The notes: generated by a model from the letters alone, not told the origin. Positions 35,206-47,779 are shown, numbered from the stretch's first letter. The stretch is DNA of 64,000 nt from Hermodice carunculata (GCA_964020975.1 OZ026628.1:57986022-58050021); one strand, 5' to 3'. Numbers and translations are program-made.

Positions 35206-36068
35206 TACTATGTCGTACATATGACCTTGAAAATTGGGTCATTCAAAATTCGATAAATTTTGACCACGGGCAAAACACACTCTTGGTGTAAATTTATAAG
35301 TTGCAGCTCAATTCACAATCAAAATATGAATTTAACACTTTGCAGTCTAAGCTTTATGTAGGATTCTTGCATCCTGTGACTGCTGATTATTTGTAGTTTA
35401 TTGGCAAAATATGACACCAATTACCCGATATACTTGTGTTTATTTTTGCACATTGATGGTAGCCTGAGTACTTCATCAAAATAATTATTGGAAGTGGGAT
35501 CATTCATATTCAACAGGTTTGCTTTCATGAGAACCTGGTATAAATATTTGCAGAATATGTTGTTGTCATGGAAACAATATTTTTACACAAAGTGTTTAAA
35601 TTCTCATTAAAAATGGTATTCCAATGATTGAAGTACAGCTGCACTAATAGTATGAAAATGTTTAAAATCATATCACTAACATATTTTATGAGTAATTTAT
35701 ACCATTTTGTTTATAAATTATACTTTCTGCCTTATTACTGATGGAAGACTCATTTTATTGGTTGCTATGAAACCAGAAGTGTGTCGGCATATATGTGGAT
35801 GCCAACATCATAGAGTAATTATATGCAGCATGGATAGCTGACCTGAGTGCCATTAGCCAATTACCCAAACGCTTGTTTCATTCCTTTGACTCAAGATATT
35901 TGCGAATGGCTTATTTATTTTACATTGTACATAACACAAGAGTAAGGTCAAATTCTGCAGTGATCACTGTTTTATTTCCTGATTTGGCAATAAATTTTGA
36001 AGGCCTAGATCTGTCCCTGATGTAGGATTGATGAATTTGTGTTTTTCATGCAAGGGTTTTCTGTTTTT

Positions 36069-36320
36069 CAGTTTCCATCAGTGTGGCAGTCAAATGCAAG
36101 TTTTCCAGGTCAGGTATACGTGAAGAAATATGAAGGAAAAAAAAACAAAAAAAAACAGAAAAGGTTGTTAATAAAATATGGTAAATATCTGAAAGATGAT
36201 CTTACAGATATGTACCATTTTTTGTGAACAACCTTTCTTGTCTTTTTTTTCTCTTCATATTGCTACCTATACGTGACCTGAAAAACTTGCAGTTGACTGC
36301 CACACTACATGAAATTGATA
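36069..36320. repeat. long near-perfect palindrome
   Basis: The left arm GTGTGGCAGTCAAATGCAAG and onward is matched by the right arm ending ACTTGCAGTTGACTGCCACAC. Pairing continues inward through TTTTCCAGGTCA, ATATGAAG, an A/T-rich tract and AAAGGTTGTT to an inner stem around the loop at 36191-36205. Each arm is about 120 bases with few mismatches. A transcript would fold into one long double-stranded RNA. Confidence 0.85.
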
Positions 36321-36535
36321 ACTTCCACACCACGAAACCTCACTTTCAGTCTTGATTTACACCCAGAAAACCATCATAAGAAGCCAGAATAACAGAGGTG
36401 CAGCCAGGTCAATTTATTTTAGGTTCTTTTTTCACTAATTAGAAAGAGGAGAGTGCTTAACCAAGGGGGCAGTGGAATAATGTGGACAATACAGCATCAA
36501 TATACTCTTGCACATTTCACGGCCACCATGAATCT

Positions 36536-36972
36536 CAGGGATGAGAATGGATTTTTGTGAAAAACTCTGAAATAAGGTACAAAATAGTGAAATTTAAATT
36601 TTTAATAAAGAAAAGTACTTGTAGAATTTGCAGGAAGAAAAACTCTGAAAATCAGCTGATTAGCTGACAATTACTATCACTGTGTGATATTCTGTCCCAT
36701 GGAAACAGAACTTGTGGCAACAATCTTGAATCATGAGATTAATTTTGGCAGGGCCCTCAGTAAACTTTATTATGCTTCTAAATAAGTCAATGAAGCTATT
36801 TTAAGGCATGAATTTTCCTGTCTTTAAGTTTTTTGTTCCTTCATTGTATTTTCTTTTCTTTGGAATTTGACTACATTCCACTAAATTCCACGGAAAAATA
36901 ACGTTTTCATTTTTGTGGCTAATCCTGCAATTTGGTCAGTTTTTCCGCAAAAACAGAAAATCATCATCCCTG
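36536..36972. mobile_element. hAT-like MITE, CAGGGATGA ends
   Basis: The left end is CAGGGATGAGAATGGATTTT and the right end AAAATCATCATCCCTG. The interior resembles 33197-33620 (TTTTTCCGCAAAAACAGAAA). Confidence 0.65.
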
Positions 36973-37099
36973 TATGTGAATCCACACATATGTGGACTTT
37001 ATCTGCAAAGAGTTAATGCACTTTTCACAACTGCAATATTAGTACTATCTGTACAATGTTTCTGTAATTGGTACATTGATACATGTGCACAAGTTCAGA

Positions 37100-37620
37100 T
37101 GTAATTACCATAACAAAAAAAAAAACAAAAACAAAAACAAAAAATAACTCACTTACTGAAATTTATTTCCAGTCCCTGCATGACCTCGAGACAATAGGTC
37201 ACCTATCTTATGCAATATACCACTTCTACACATGATACACATTTGAGGTACATTTGGCAACATGAGCCTTACTTTACTCTCTCCTGATGCTGAATTTAAT
37301 TAATTTTCACAACACATTTTGGTGCATATACCTTTTGTAATGTTGTAGGTGGCATGTGTTCTTTTTTTTGCCTGCTTGGCACTACTACCAAGTTTCATGA
37401 GGAGTCACAAAAATTTTCTGAAAAACAGCATTCTCGATATTTTCATATTTTGGGCTATATATCATATAATATTTAAGGTAGTGCCACCAAAATAGACCTC
37501 AACCTACATGTAGATTTCCATGTATGTACACACTTTATAAGTCCTGAAAGTTGTCTGGCAAAATCTCAAAAACTGTGGACTGCTTTAGAGCCAATCTGTC
37601 TGTGTGCCTTGAAAATTAAT
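37100..37620 (+). repeat. dispersed repeat, worn copy (TGACCTTGACCTT family)
   Basis: CACCTATCTTATGCAATATA, ACTACCAAGTTTCATGAGGA, TAGTGCCACCAAAATAG, ACACTTTATAAGTCCTGAAA and AAAACTGTGGACTGC boxes occur in family order. A CAAAAA-rich tract lies at 37115-37145. Confidence 0.6.
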
Positions 37621-40600
37621 AAAATTAAATGTTTTATTTTAAACTAAAATGTTTTACAATTTTGTTTAGTGGTAAACAAATTTACCTTGACCACAATCTT
37701 TTGAATTGAAATTGCTCCTTAATTTTTAACATAAAAATCATCTAAATGTGCCTTTTCGGCACAATTTCAAATTTTACAATTATCATATTCATTTCATTGG
37801 ATGCACCTGTACCAAAAACCAATCATCTGATGGTGCTATTGACACCTGCACCAACAATTTATTCAAGATATTCAACATTAATGGCTCAGAAGTATGCCTA
37901 ATTAGCATGAAAACAAATTTTACATCTTTTACTTTAGTTTCATTGAATGTACCTATAGCACTTACCTAAAAAGTCACAGTTGGATTGATACCTCTACCTG
38001 TAATGATTTTCAGGTGAAAACTATATATTTAGCAAATCAGTATGTGTTTACATAAGGACAGTTTGACTGTCAATCTTACACTGACTTCACTGAATACTGG
38101 AAGAATATTCCTGGCCAAAAAACAGGCAAGCCATTGGTTTGTGATCAAAATATGAGTGTCACATGGGCAGCATAACCAGGAGTATACCTGAGCGGTCACA
38201 CAAAGACCAAAATGTCCTGAAAATTAGATAACAGCCACAAAGGTGTGAAAAGTGTGTTTGGTAAATGGATGCCAATGGGTCTAATAAGGGGACGCTATGC
38301 TCTGTGGTGGACTAAATTTTGTGTAAAATGCAAGAACGTGTTCATACAATTGGCAAGTTTACATACTATGACATAATGTCTGCCCATTCATCCATGTAAA
38401 TATGCACAGACAAGCATGTACACAAATAATATACACACCTTTACCGTGAGCATAAAACAAAGACCTTGAATGAGTACATTTTCTGATAAAAGGTGGTCTT
38501 CACATTAATCATGCCTATTCCCATTTGTATGGTTGTATCCATCTGGAATACATGCATTTTAAAGGTGATTTCAATTGGAGGGACCCAAATACATAAATGT
38601 AAACCTTGGTTCATCATGTCCACAGGATATTTTGAAATAGTTCCACAGGGATTTATATATTTTTCAGTACTTGGTACATAAAGTGTTTGCATATCAAGGA
38701 TAAAGTACATACATACATGGATGAAATGTTTAGATCTCACATTCTAACTCTGTGTGTTAAACTGAAGGAAGAAGACTAATATGTCAAACCATAAAAAGGA
38801 TTATACAGATTTTTTTGCTGGCAAAATTTCTCATTGCACACTTTTCCCTGTACCATGTATGGACGTGTGTATCCGAGCTAGTCAGGGTCAGATATACCTC
38901 AGATGCTGACGTATTTGCTTTGATTTGAATGATTTTTAAAATAATCAACATGTGAAAGGAAACATTTAGTTAATACTTCACAATAGTTGTATATATACAT
39001 TGTATTGAAACATTTATTAAAACTGTTCTCGTGTCTATCTCCCATGACGCAAACACAATAGAAACACAATCATGGTATGCTAATTTCTTTAGGGGACACA
39101 CCTCTGCTCTCTCTAAATAAATGATCCCCCATAAATGTCCAAAAAGTCATTTCTTGACTACTGAAATAATTATAATATGAATATCACAGCATGTCATTTG
39201 TTGAAGGTCCACCCAATCTGTAAATTTGGGGCACCTAGGTGTACACACCTCGAGGTTTACACAGCCATTCCCTTCATCCTAAATCCAAGATCTGGCTACA
39301 ATGTTCAGTGGGAGAAGTATCAAAGTCCCAATTACTGTTATTCCCAGCCCCTTGACCCAGCCTGAATGTGGTGTGTGGATGGCTATGACCCAGTAAATGG
39401 TGTGAACTACCTCAGCCTCACCAGTCACCACATAGTTTATTTAGCACTTTGATGAAGGGCTGGTTCAGTGCACCTGTGTGTCCCTGTCCCAGACCAAGGT
39501 CATTCTCCCGCAAAAGGGGGGGGGGGGGGGGGAGGGGGAAGGGCCTTTAAGGGAGTCACTGGCCATTCCTCCTAACAACATTTTGTTTACATAATGCAGG
39601 TGCCTTCATTATGCAATAGGTCAGATTGACTGCTGATGAGCCAAACTGAAAGAGAACCTTCAGTGTGGAGCTGGCAAGGTAATTCTTGTTGCTAGGGTGG
39701 TGTCACATAGCAACCATTAGTTCACTTGCTGAGAAGCCCATCCGAAGAAGGCCAAACAGCTAGGTCTGAGTTAGATATAAATTGTCCACAAATTTACAAA
39801 AAGCACGATCTATTTGTACCAAGTGAGGCTCTTTGCGATCACGCACTTGCCTAGTCTACCTATATGTATTGAAACATCTTGCTGGATTTTTTAGGGCCGA
39901 CAGGGAGATTAATGAGGATTCACTAACTGAGTCACCCGCATGAAAAGGAGTTTTATACACAAATATATACATGATATATACCAGTGAGTATTCATGGTAT
40001 TATGAGTAAAAGTTAGCGTGATAGCTAAATATTATTTTATTAGATTAAGCCAAATTCTCTGAAGTGGACGTCCAATACCATGGAATAATGGAAAAGACCC
40101 CTCCCAGTGTTACCTAGATACACACATCACATGTGAGTGTATTATTTTGTGTTTGTGGCTTGAATAAAGCTATTTTTTCATATTTGACAACATAAACCAC
40201 CCTTTTTAGCCAGGATTTATTCAATTCTAAAATGGAAACAGACTTTGGTGTTGGATACACACTCCAAATGGTGTCAGGCGTACACATTTAGAACTGTCCA
40301 AAACCAAACCCTGTGGAGATGGTTGGTACACCTTTATTCTTGCATTGGTGATGTACATGTAAAGCTAACAGAGAAAATTTGGAGGGGGACAAACTGCTGT
40401 GCAAAGTAACAATTTGTAGTTTTTCTTGGTGTCCTAACATTGGACTTTCCTTTTCCAAAAACATTGAAATAAATTTTTCTATTTTTTTTCAGTAAAATAT
40501 ATTTCTGTACCCTTATTTATGTGAGTATAAAAACTACTTTCATCAACGCTAATTTATTTATTGATGGAGTTCAAAATTCCCCCTTAGCCTAAAAAAGCAT

Positions 40601-42230
40601 TTGTTATTATCACCCTTTAGGCACAGTTTTAAAGATCAAATAACACAGCAGAATGAAGGATAACTTTCACAAATGTAAACTCTGTTTCTAAACTGAGGAA
40701 GAACACTTGATTTTACTTGTTATTGTCAATTTAAAAATATGACTCCTGGGTCCACCTTTTCATGGAATTGCCCACCAGCAAACCTGTGCGAGGTATTACT
40801 GCCCCTTTCCAATAATGACAGATCCCTGATTGAATACACTGGATATGACTTGGGCCCCCAGTGCTGAGACAGCACACCCAGGGACCTTTAGACCGCGGAG
40901 GAACACACATGCATTGATGCAATGAGAACCACAGCAACAAATAGGCAATCCAGAAGCGTGTCTCAGCATGCTGATACTACTAGCATGACATCTGGCGGCC
41001 AGAACTTAAACAATGCAATGGACATTGAATATGAATACATGTACAATGGATAGGCCTACTAATTACTATCAGTGTTAACAGGCAGGCTTTGCTCTTTACA
41101 GCCACAATGAATAATGATAAACAATATGAATCAATAAACATTTACATAGACACAGAGGGGTCACATCCAAAAACAGTCAACACATGGTGTAAAAATTTAA
41201 TTGCTATGTTTTTCTAATTCCAAATGTATTTTGATAAGGATACAAGTTTATAAGTATTATACTAATACAATTACCAATACTTTTCTTTTAAGATAGAGCT
41301 GAAGATATAAACTAGAAGTGATTTTTCAGCAATACGGGATAGGAATCTTTTATTGGCTGGCTTAAAAGTATTTTTCTTCTATCAGATTTCAAAGTTAGAA
41401 TATAAATTGACCTAAAGTGCTTGTGTATAAACCTTACACTAAAGAAAATATTCCTGCTGTATTTTCTATTTTGCTATCACTGTCAAGGCAAAAATTCTGT
41501 CCCGTTGCATTGTTACTTTCATTTAGTTACTTCCCAGAACGCATAATCATGATAATGCCCTTGTAAAATTTTTAAGTGTCTAAGTTGTCAAATTCTGTAC
41601 AGTCCTTTCATTTTAGCAATGAAAGGGACATACATGAATAAGTGAATTTCTTGTAAAGAGTTGGCTCATTAATGCGAGAGGACGAAATTTACATAACTAT
41701 TTTGTGCATATGAGGAGTGATCGCACGCCTCTTATGGCCAGGCCTGAAAATGAACAGGCCTTTGTATGCTCAGCATGAAGTCCTACAGATATTGTAAACT
41801 TATTATCCACAGTATTGGATGGCCCAAAATCATCTGCACTGATCATAGTTTGTTATTATGTCAGTTTTTTTTTTTTATGTTGCTGCGTGCTCATGTGCCA
41901 CAGATAGCTTATCTGAAACTAGGAATAATTTCTGTCCCATTGTTTTCCATCCCATCATGCTCCCTATTGTCATTCTGGCTATGCACTTGCACACAAAACT
42001 TAAAGCATTATGAAGTAAATGTGTTTGCAAAAGATTGCCATAAGGCCCCATATATATCTTGTTTATATTATATTATCTTTTTTTTTTTTTTTTTTAAATT
42101 ATGGGGTGGGAAGGAGGATATACGGAACTCTAGGATCAGGGTTTCTCATGTTTACAGCATTTTCATCTTCTTTGCAGAATCCACCCTGCTATTAAAAAAT
42201 CACCTCTTTCAACTTTACAGGCATGGTGAC
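37621..42230. other. intron sequence, nothing recognised
   Basis: About 4.6 kb of AT-rich intron 1. A G run lies at 39516-39532. The 163-codon frame at 41766-42257 passes through two T runs and into a known repeat, so I do not call it a gene. Confidence 0.5.
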
Positions 42231-42231
42231 C

Positions 42232-43020
42232 TCACAAGAATAGGTCAAGGTCACTGATATTACATACAATTCTAGCTATAGACATTGTCTATATATCCTA
42301 CAAATTTGGCAAGTCTAATCCAATAAGTTTTCAAAATATGGAATTTTATATCTATAAACACATTTTGTCTCATAATTTCTATCAAATTATAGGCGGCACC
42401 ACTAGTATCATTACCAACTTAGACTTTGACCTCCCTCAGAATCCCACCAAATTTGGTGAAGATATGCCACAAATTAGAGATGCTAGAGTGTTCACAAGAT
42501 TTTCATATTTTGACCCCTATATTGCATAATATTGTAGCTGGTGCCACCATTATCAAAAAGAACCTAGATTTTTATACCCCCTGTAAGTACTGAAAGTTAT
42601 ACTGGGCTAACTTGAAAACTGTGGACAGTATTGCAGTCTCAAGATTCTCATAATTTGACCTGTATATTACATACCCGGTAATACTACAGGTGGCGCCATC
42701 AACATTGATGTCAACAAAGATTTTTATACACTTTATAACTCCTAAACATTCTATGGGCCTATCTCAGGAATTGTGAGGTGCAGAGAATTCACGAGATGAT
42801 CTATATATATATTCAAACTGGCCATTTGACCTTGACCTTCAATTCGGGTTAAAAAATTGCTTTGCTCAAAATATGCACCCCACATCCAGCTTTCCATATA
42901 TAGTCTGTTGGTTCAAATCAGGTAATAACTTTTCGAGTTATTGACGAACAACAATAAACTTGGAAAAGTGCCAAATCCATAATTACTGGGTTACAGGGAC
43001 CGAAAAAGTAGGTCACCAAG
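42232..43020 (+). repeat. dispersed repeat, long copy 2 (TGACCTTGACCTT family)
   Basis: It starts GGTGACCTCACAAGAATAGG then TCAAGGTCACTGATATTAC. GGCGGCACCACTAGTATCAT, GGTGGCGCCATCAACATTGA and CCATTTGACCTTGACCTTCA follow, ending ATTACTGGGTTACAGGGACC. An internal partial duplication makes it longer than the 34.4-kb copy. Confidence 0.8.
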
Positions 43021-43079
43021 TATAGGTTTATGTATTATGTAATCAAGTGCAATGTTTGATCTGGTAATTTTGTAAATGT

Positions 43080-43140
43080 ATTATATATATATATATATGC
43101 GTGTGTGTGTGTTTATAGATATATGTATGTGTGTGTGTAC
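43080..43140. repeat. AT then GT microsatellite
   Basis: An (AT)n run passes into TGTGTG and TATG words. It is a simple repeat. Confidence 0.9.
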
Positions 43141-43512
43141 AGTAGGATGACTTTATTGCATCAAGTCCACAAGGGACATTAGCAGATAGAATACACATAG
43201 ATATATATGTGTCATTTTGAGGACTGTGAGTACCAGTACAAAAATGCATGAAATAAGATGATTATTAATTGGATATCAGAACTAAGTGTTATCTAGTCAG
43301 ATGACTAGCAAATATGTGCATAGCACCACACAACTATGATAGCACAGTTCCACTGTTAACAGTTCCTGAGTATTGTCCAGTGCATAGTCATGGAATTGTA
43401 GTGAGCACCATATATATCAAAATCTAGAATTCTGTCGGTGGTAGTACCTTCTGTCATTCTTGGCTGCTAATAACCACCCGGACATTGTCAGCAGATTTTG
43501 ATAAATGCCATC

Positions 43513-45754
43513 TTAACCTTATGAACCCAGTGGACTGAAATTTTGGCCCACACATATGTAATTTGCATATAACTAACATAATAAAAGCTGAACACCACTG
43601 AATATATTATGATATGTCTTGGTCTAATAATCAAGTTAGTTGATACCTACATCTCGTTTTATGCTCTAAGGAGTGATTATATACCAGCAGGTGGCAAATA
43701 ACCTTGAAACTGGGTCAAAGGTCATGTACTTGTCATCTTTATCCAACATGGCGCATACAGCGTTACATGCCTACGGTAGGTAATTCCAGAAAAAAATAAA
43801 TTTCACAGATGTTCTTCGAAATTGGTACCAATGGAAAGGTCTGATCATTTGAAACACAATGGTGTTTGAAAAAACATAATATGACAATTAGATTTGAAGA
43901 TATTAAATTTTTAAGATACTGGAATTGGGCTGATTTTGTCCTTGAGTCACTGTATATCAAAAGTGTGACCAGACCAAGAAGGCGAGAAGTGGCGTTCCAC
44001 TTGAGTGACCATGCATAATCCAGGTTTTCTCACCCACTCATGCATTTGATGCAAAAGGTTTGAATACAATATCAGGATACATAATTTTGTTGACAAAATG
44101 TTAAGTGTTGCATTTGTAAAATAGTTTGATGTTTCACATGGCATCAGTTTGACCAGAACTTTATGCCCCGGGAGGCAAGGAGGCACGCCGCCATTTTTGT
44201 CATGCGGGGGACACATTAGCCCATCACCGGGAGCAAACATGAAGTTCGACCGTCACCTTGTTTTAACTCATCTTGTAAAGGTCATTAATTCCTCATTTTT
44301 GTGCCGATTTTATCTAAATAAAGTTCATTATTGAGCTACAAATTTTAACTGTACAACTTCACAGCTGATGATTGAATAAAAGACAGTAATGTCTTATGAA
44401 CCCGTTGTTAACAAAATTCTGTTCGGGTCCTGCACTGGTCAATGCCTGGCAACTTTTGAGTTCTGAGCCCTAACTTGTGATGATGATAACTTTTTAGTGC
44501 TTCGATGGATTATTTTCAAATAATGTTCATCTTACGTCTTACGATCTATAGATTATGGTTTTTAACATTTAAATGTAATGTAGGACCGAAATGTGACCTC
44601 TGGAGAGATTTTCCTGTGCAAACAACATGATACGGTGACCCAAAAACAATTGCCAATTTGTCACTGAGTCTGAATTTTACATCATTTTTCCGAAATCATT
44701 ACTTCTCTGTGCTTTCATGTATTTTATCCAAATTAACTACAGTTTAAAGCTTATCTTCTATAGAAAAAGAATATGTAAGTTTCATTGATATGTTAGCAAT
44801 ATAAGTGTATCTAGGAGTCCTTACTCGTTAAGCTTACAACCCCGTGCAACGAGGATGGCCCGTATGGCAATGGCTGTCTGGACCAAATTTTGCCGTAATG
44901 TACCCTGTCTGGGGAGGGCCATAACTTCTCTGGGCATCGGAGTATTTTTCTCAAATAAAGTTCATCAGACAGCTTAGATTGCAGAAATTATATGTATATA
45001 AGTTTTAATATGATGTAAGACTAACTTATATTGAATACTACGCTTTGAAGTTGACCGTATTTTTCGCTCGCCGTTTCGTCATGGAAGATCGTATCTTGAA
45101 AATTCAAAATGGTGCCACCATAAACAGACCCTCTAATTGGTCGATTCGATCACGTGACGAAGCTTATATCATACAACAAAGGGCTTTTATAAATGGAAGC
45201 GACAGGAGCAGGTCAGCGCAGGCCCAGAAAGTGTGACACACTTTCCAGTGCCATTGCCTATGGACATACGCGATTGCTGCGCCCCCAGCGGATGCAGGCG
45301 TACCTACCTACGGTTGTTTATCAGTCATAATCATGATATACATGAGTATGCCATGCAACTGGTGACATAATATATATAATAATGCCGCTAGGGACCTCTG
45401 CTTTTATTATCTGGCCTTATATCATCAATATATTCATTTATTTTGGAAACTAGAAGCCCTAAATGAAAAATTTCTTCAAAAATATGAATTTTTTCTTCAA
45501 AAATTATACTACAGCCATTTTGAATACCAAATATATGTATGCTAATTGGCTTGCATAATAATGAAAAGTAGTGAATTATATTTTTCGCATAATAATGTTG
45601 TTTGCAGTCTGAGGATCACAAAAATGTATAATATATTTAAGTTAATTCCAGTTGTCAAATCATAATTTACATGTATACATATATGCCAAACGGATATATG
45701 TAATTATGGACATGCCATGGTAACCTCCCAGGATACCAGGGTTCAAAAGGTTAA
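43513..45754. mobile_element. 2.24-kb TTAA-flanked element with piggyBac-like ends
   Basis: TTAA lies at 43513-43516 and 45751-45754. Termini are TTAACCTTATGAACCCAGTG on the left and the complement of TTAACCTTTTGAACCCTGGT on the right (15 of the first 16 bases match). No transposase-length frame is present. The interior has diverged internal repeats around TTTTCAAATAATGTTCATC, TTTTCTCAAATAAAGTTCATC and TTTTATCTAAATAAAGTTCATT. A relatively CpG-rich part at 45030-45310 includes TCACGTGAC and TTTATAAAT. It sits in intron 1. Confidence 0.75.
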
Positions 45755-45769
45755 TTCTACATGTATGTG

Positions 45770-45773
<4 letters not shown>

Positions 45774-45808
<35 letters not shown>

Positions 45809-45852
45809 CATATATATACATATATATATATATATTATATATATATATAGAT
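45774..45852. repeat. (AT)n microsatellite, interrupted
   Basis: AT runs with GACATATATAC interruptions. The 131-codon minus-strand frame crossing it is an artefact. Confidence 0.9.
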
Positions 45853-46275
45853 AGAAAGATAAATACATATATACATTTAGTTAAGTGAGTTTCATCCTTA
45901 CTTATTTCGAACATTTTTTTAGTAGTAGGTAAGTAACCCAGTTTATTTCTTATCACATCCGCGTTACGGAAGCGTAAATATGTTGTATGCACTCGCCCAG
46001 AGAGGGCGCCTTGAAGTATCACTCGAGAAACAGCCAGGATTTCCCCGTCTCCCACTTTGCAGACAGCGCTCCCATGTTGTTACATAACGAGAGAACTCCT
46101 TTTTTTTTTTTTAAACCCCATTTTGGGCAAATCTTTCTGTTTTCTGTGTTGTGCTACTTGGAGGCTCTGAAATTGTCACGATGACCGCATTTCCGCCAAC
46201 TCAAAACACAACAGACGACAAATCAATGGTGCTACGAGCACTACCACTGGTACCAGTCACAAATTTTGGACTCAC

Positions 46276-46300
46276 CTTCAACTCCATCTGTTTCCGACAT
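46276..46300 (-). CDS. AMPD2-like exon 1: start codon and first 8 codons
   Basis: On the minus strand an ATG at 46300-46298, with A at -3, opens the frame MSETDGVE plus one base. It is followed by a strong donor, GTGAGT, at 46275. The phase-1 end fits the acceptor of either the 25188-25346 exon (giving Val) or the 21897-22128 exon (giving Ala). Upstream on the minus strand is AT-rich sequence with a TTTATAG word about 50 bases before the ATG, which could be a TATA-like element or 5' UTR. A LINE remnant begins about 400 bp upstream. The assignment to this gene rests on strand, order, phase and the initiation context; 25 nt is too short to identify by homology. It could be the first exon of another transcript. 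Confidence 0.55.
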
Positions 46301-46689
46301 TTTAGATGCAATAAACTAAAACCTTTTACTTATACTGTTTTCTGTGTTGGTCTATAAAGGTAATATATTCAGGAGAGCTTGGATTTACCAACGAATATAT
46401 CTCTCAATCTGTGCCCTCTTCACCAAAACAGTTCGCTTGCACAACCATGCTTACTGAGGCATTTTGGGATATGTGTACCTGGATTCCTTTGCGCCACCTA
46501 TTGGACATTATCGACATTAAGACAAGGACGAAGACAAGCAGTAAGGCTGTGTGCCAACACAGACATTTTCTTTTCCCCCAGTTTATCTATTTGCTTATTT
46601 ATTTCCATTCAGAAACTTTATTTCTGGCTTCCATATCTCATTTTCAACATAACTAAATCCTTCTGTCAAAGCAAATGAACACAATCTTA

Positions 46690-47490
46690 ACTCCTTGTCA
46701 ATATTACTGTGCCGACCTAATTCAATATTTAACATATGACATGAAGTACGAAATTTAGCTAGAGCTCTTCTCAATTTGACCTCTTTTAAATCTTGAACGT
46801 AGGCCTAACTTTCTGTATTGAACAGTGTTTTGAATTGTATGTAATTTTTCAGTTCGCTATTTTCATTTGCATCACCCATCCAGTTTTGAAATGCAATATC
46901 TTTTAGCCTTTGATCAACCTGACTTAGAAAAAAAACTGGGCATTGCCAATATCTTGAGATATCCATACAAAACTATAAACCTAGTTTATGTAACAACAGT
47001 TTCAATTTTGTAACTCAAGTTACTCCTCCAGCTTCATAAGCATATCATAGCACTGTCTTGGATACATACTGGTATCCATCTGCGACAATTTAATCAAATA
47101 CTGAATACTACGTACGTTTCACATAATGTATAGAATTAGAAAGTTGGTATCTACCACATTCACGCAAGACTGCTTCAGTGCTAGCTGACATAAGTAATCC
47201 TGAAAAATATTTACAAAACTTGAGTTGCACTAGTATAGCACAATAAGTTATTCCCCACACTTCAGAGCCATACAGTAATATTCGGAGGATCATAATATCA
47301 AAAATATGGATCGAAGGCAATCCTGTACGACAGTTTTCCACGCTTACTCTCAAAGCATCTTAACATGCCATGCAATGGCCTTCTGTGCTTTAGAAACTAA
47401 GTTTTCTGTTGCCAAGCTTAGATCATCCAAGCCTTGTGGAGAAAAAAGTCGTAAGTATTTATACTGTGAAGTAACCCCCAATGGTTCACA

Positions 47491-47525
<35 letters not shown>

Positions 47526-47560
47526 CGTAGTGGTCCTCCATTTCTGCAAACCAAACTGCT
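46690..47560 (-). mobile_element. decayed LINE (non-LTR) ORF2 C-terminal fragment
   Basis: Minus-strand frames give the reverse-transcriptase C-terminal end of a LINE: YKYL, then KAQKAIAWHVK, a frame change near 47350, LRILLYGSEVWG, LKFCKYFSGLLMSASTEAVL and ECGRYQL. Further down are weaker matches such as FVWISQDIGNAQ among several stops. YGSEVWG and CKYxxG..xST..AVLxELGR are typical of mollusc-type LINEs. A 29-bp T run (minus strand) interrupts the 5' part at 47494-47522. It is truncated at both ends, and the clade cannot be set by eye. It lies directly upstream of exon 1 of the AMPD2-like gene. Confidence 0.78.
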
Positions 47561-47779
47561 TATATTACATTACTTTAGGCCAATAGAGCAATGTACAAGT
47601 AATTTTTTATCTTCAAGTTGAGTTAGATGCATATATATATAACATTCTAAACACAACTAGTGCCATTCTCAGATGTTTGTAGGTGAAGCCTATGGATACA
47701 AAAGTAAATATTATAGGATTTGATTTGTGAGAGCTTTCAACGCACGCAGACTGATTTGCTTTTGAACACAAGCCAAAGG

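Larger units (their letters stand above)
1435..46300 (-). other. AMPD2-like transcription unit, 5' part only
   Basis: Four candidate exons on the minus strand chain with consistent splice phases and together encode an AMP deaminase 2-like N-terminus. AMP deaminase converts AMP to IMP plus ammonia in the cytosol, as part of the purine nucleotide cycle. Joined length is 600 nt: 25 + 159 + 232 + 184. The last exon seen ends at the family's ISGE motif, just before the conserved core, so the metal-dependent catalytic domain lies off the left edge. Introns are about 20.9 kb (25347-46275), 3.1 kb (22129-25187) and 20.3 kb (1619-21896), and are filled with repeats. Further exons with symmetric phase could be hidden in them. 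Transcript data would settle this. Confidence 0.75.

Noticed and set aside
41766-42257. 163-codon plus-strand frame
   Set aside because: It passes through two T runs and enters the dispersed 42.2-kb repeat; no motif, start context or splice signal supports it.
45030-45310. CpG-rich patch with TATA-like and CACGTG words read as a gene promoter
   Set aside because: It lies inside the 2.24-kb TTAA element and no downstream exon was found; kept only as a feature of that element.
47108-47353. 81-codon minus-strand frame as a host gene
   Set aside because: It contains YGSEVWG and other LINE reverse-transcriptase C-terminal words, so it is part of the LINE fragment.
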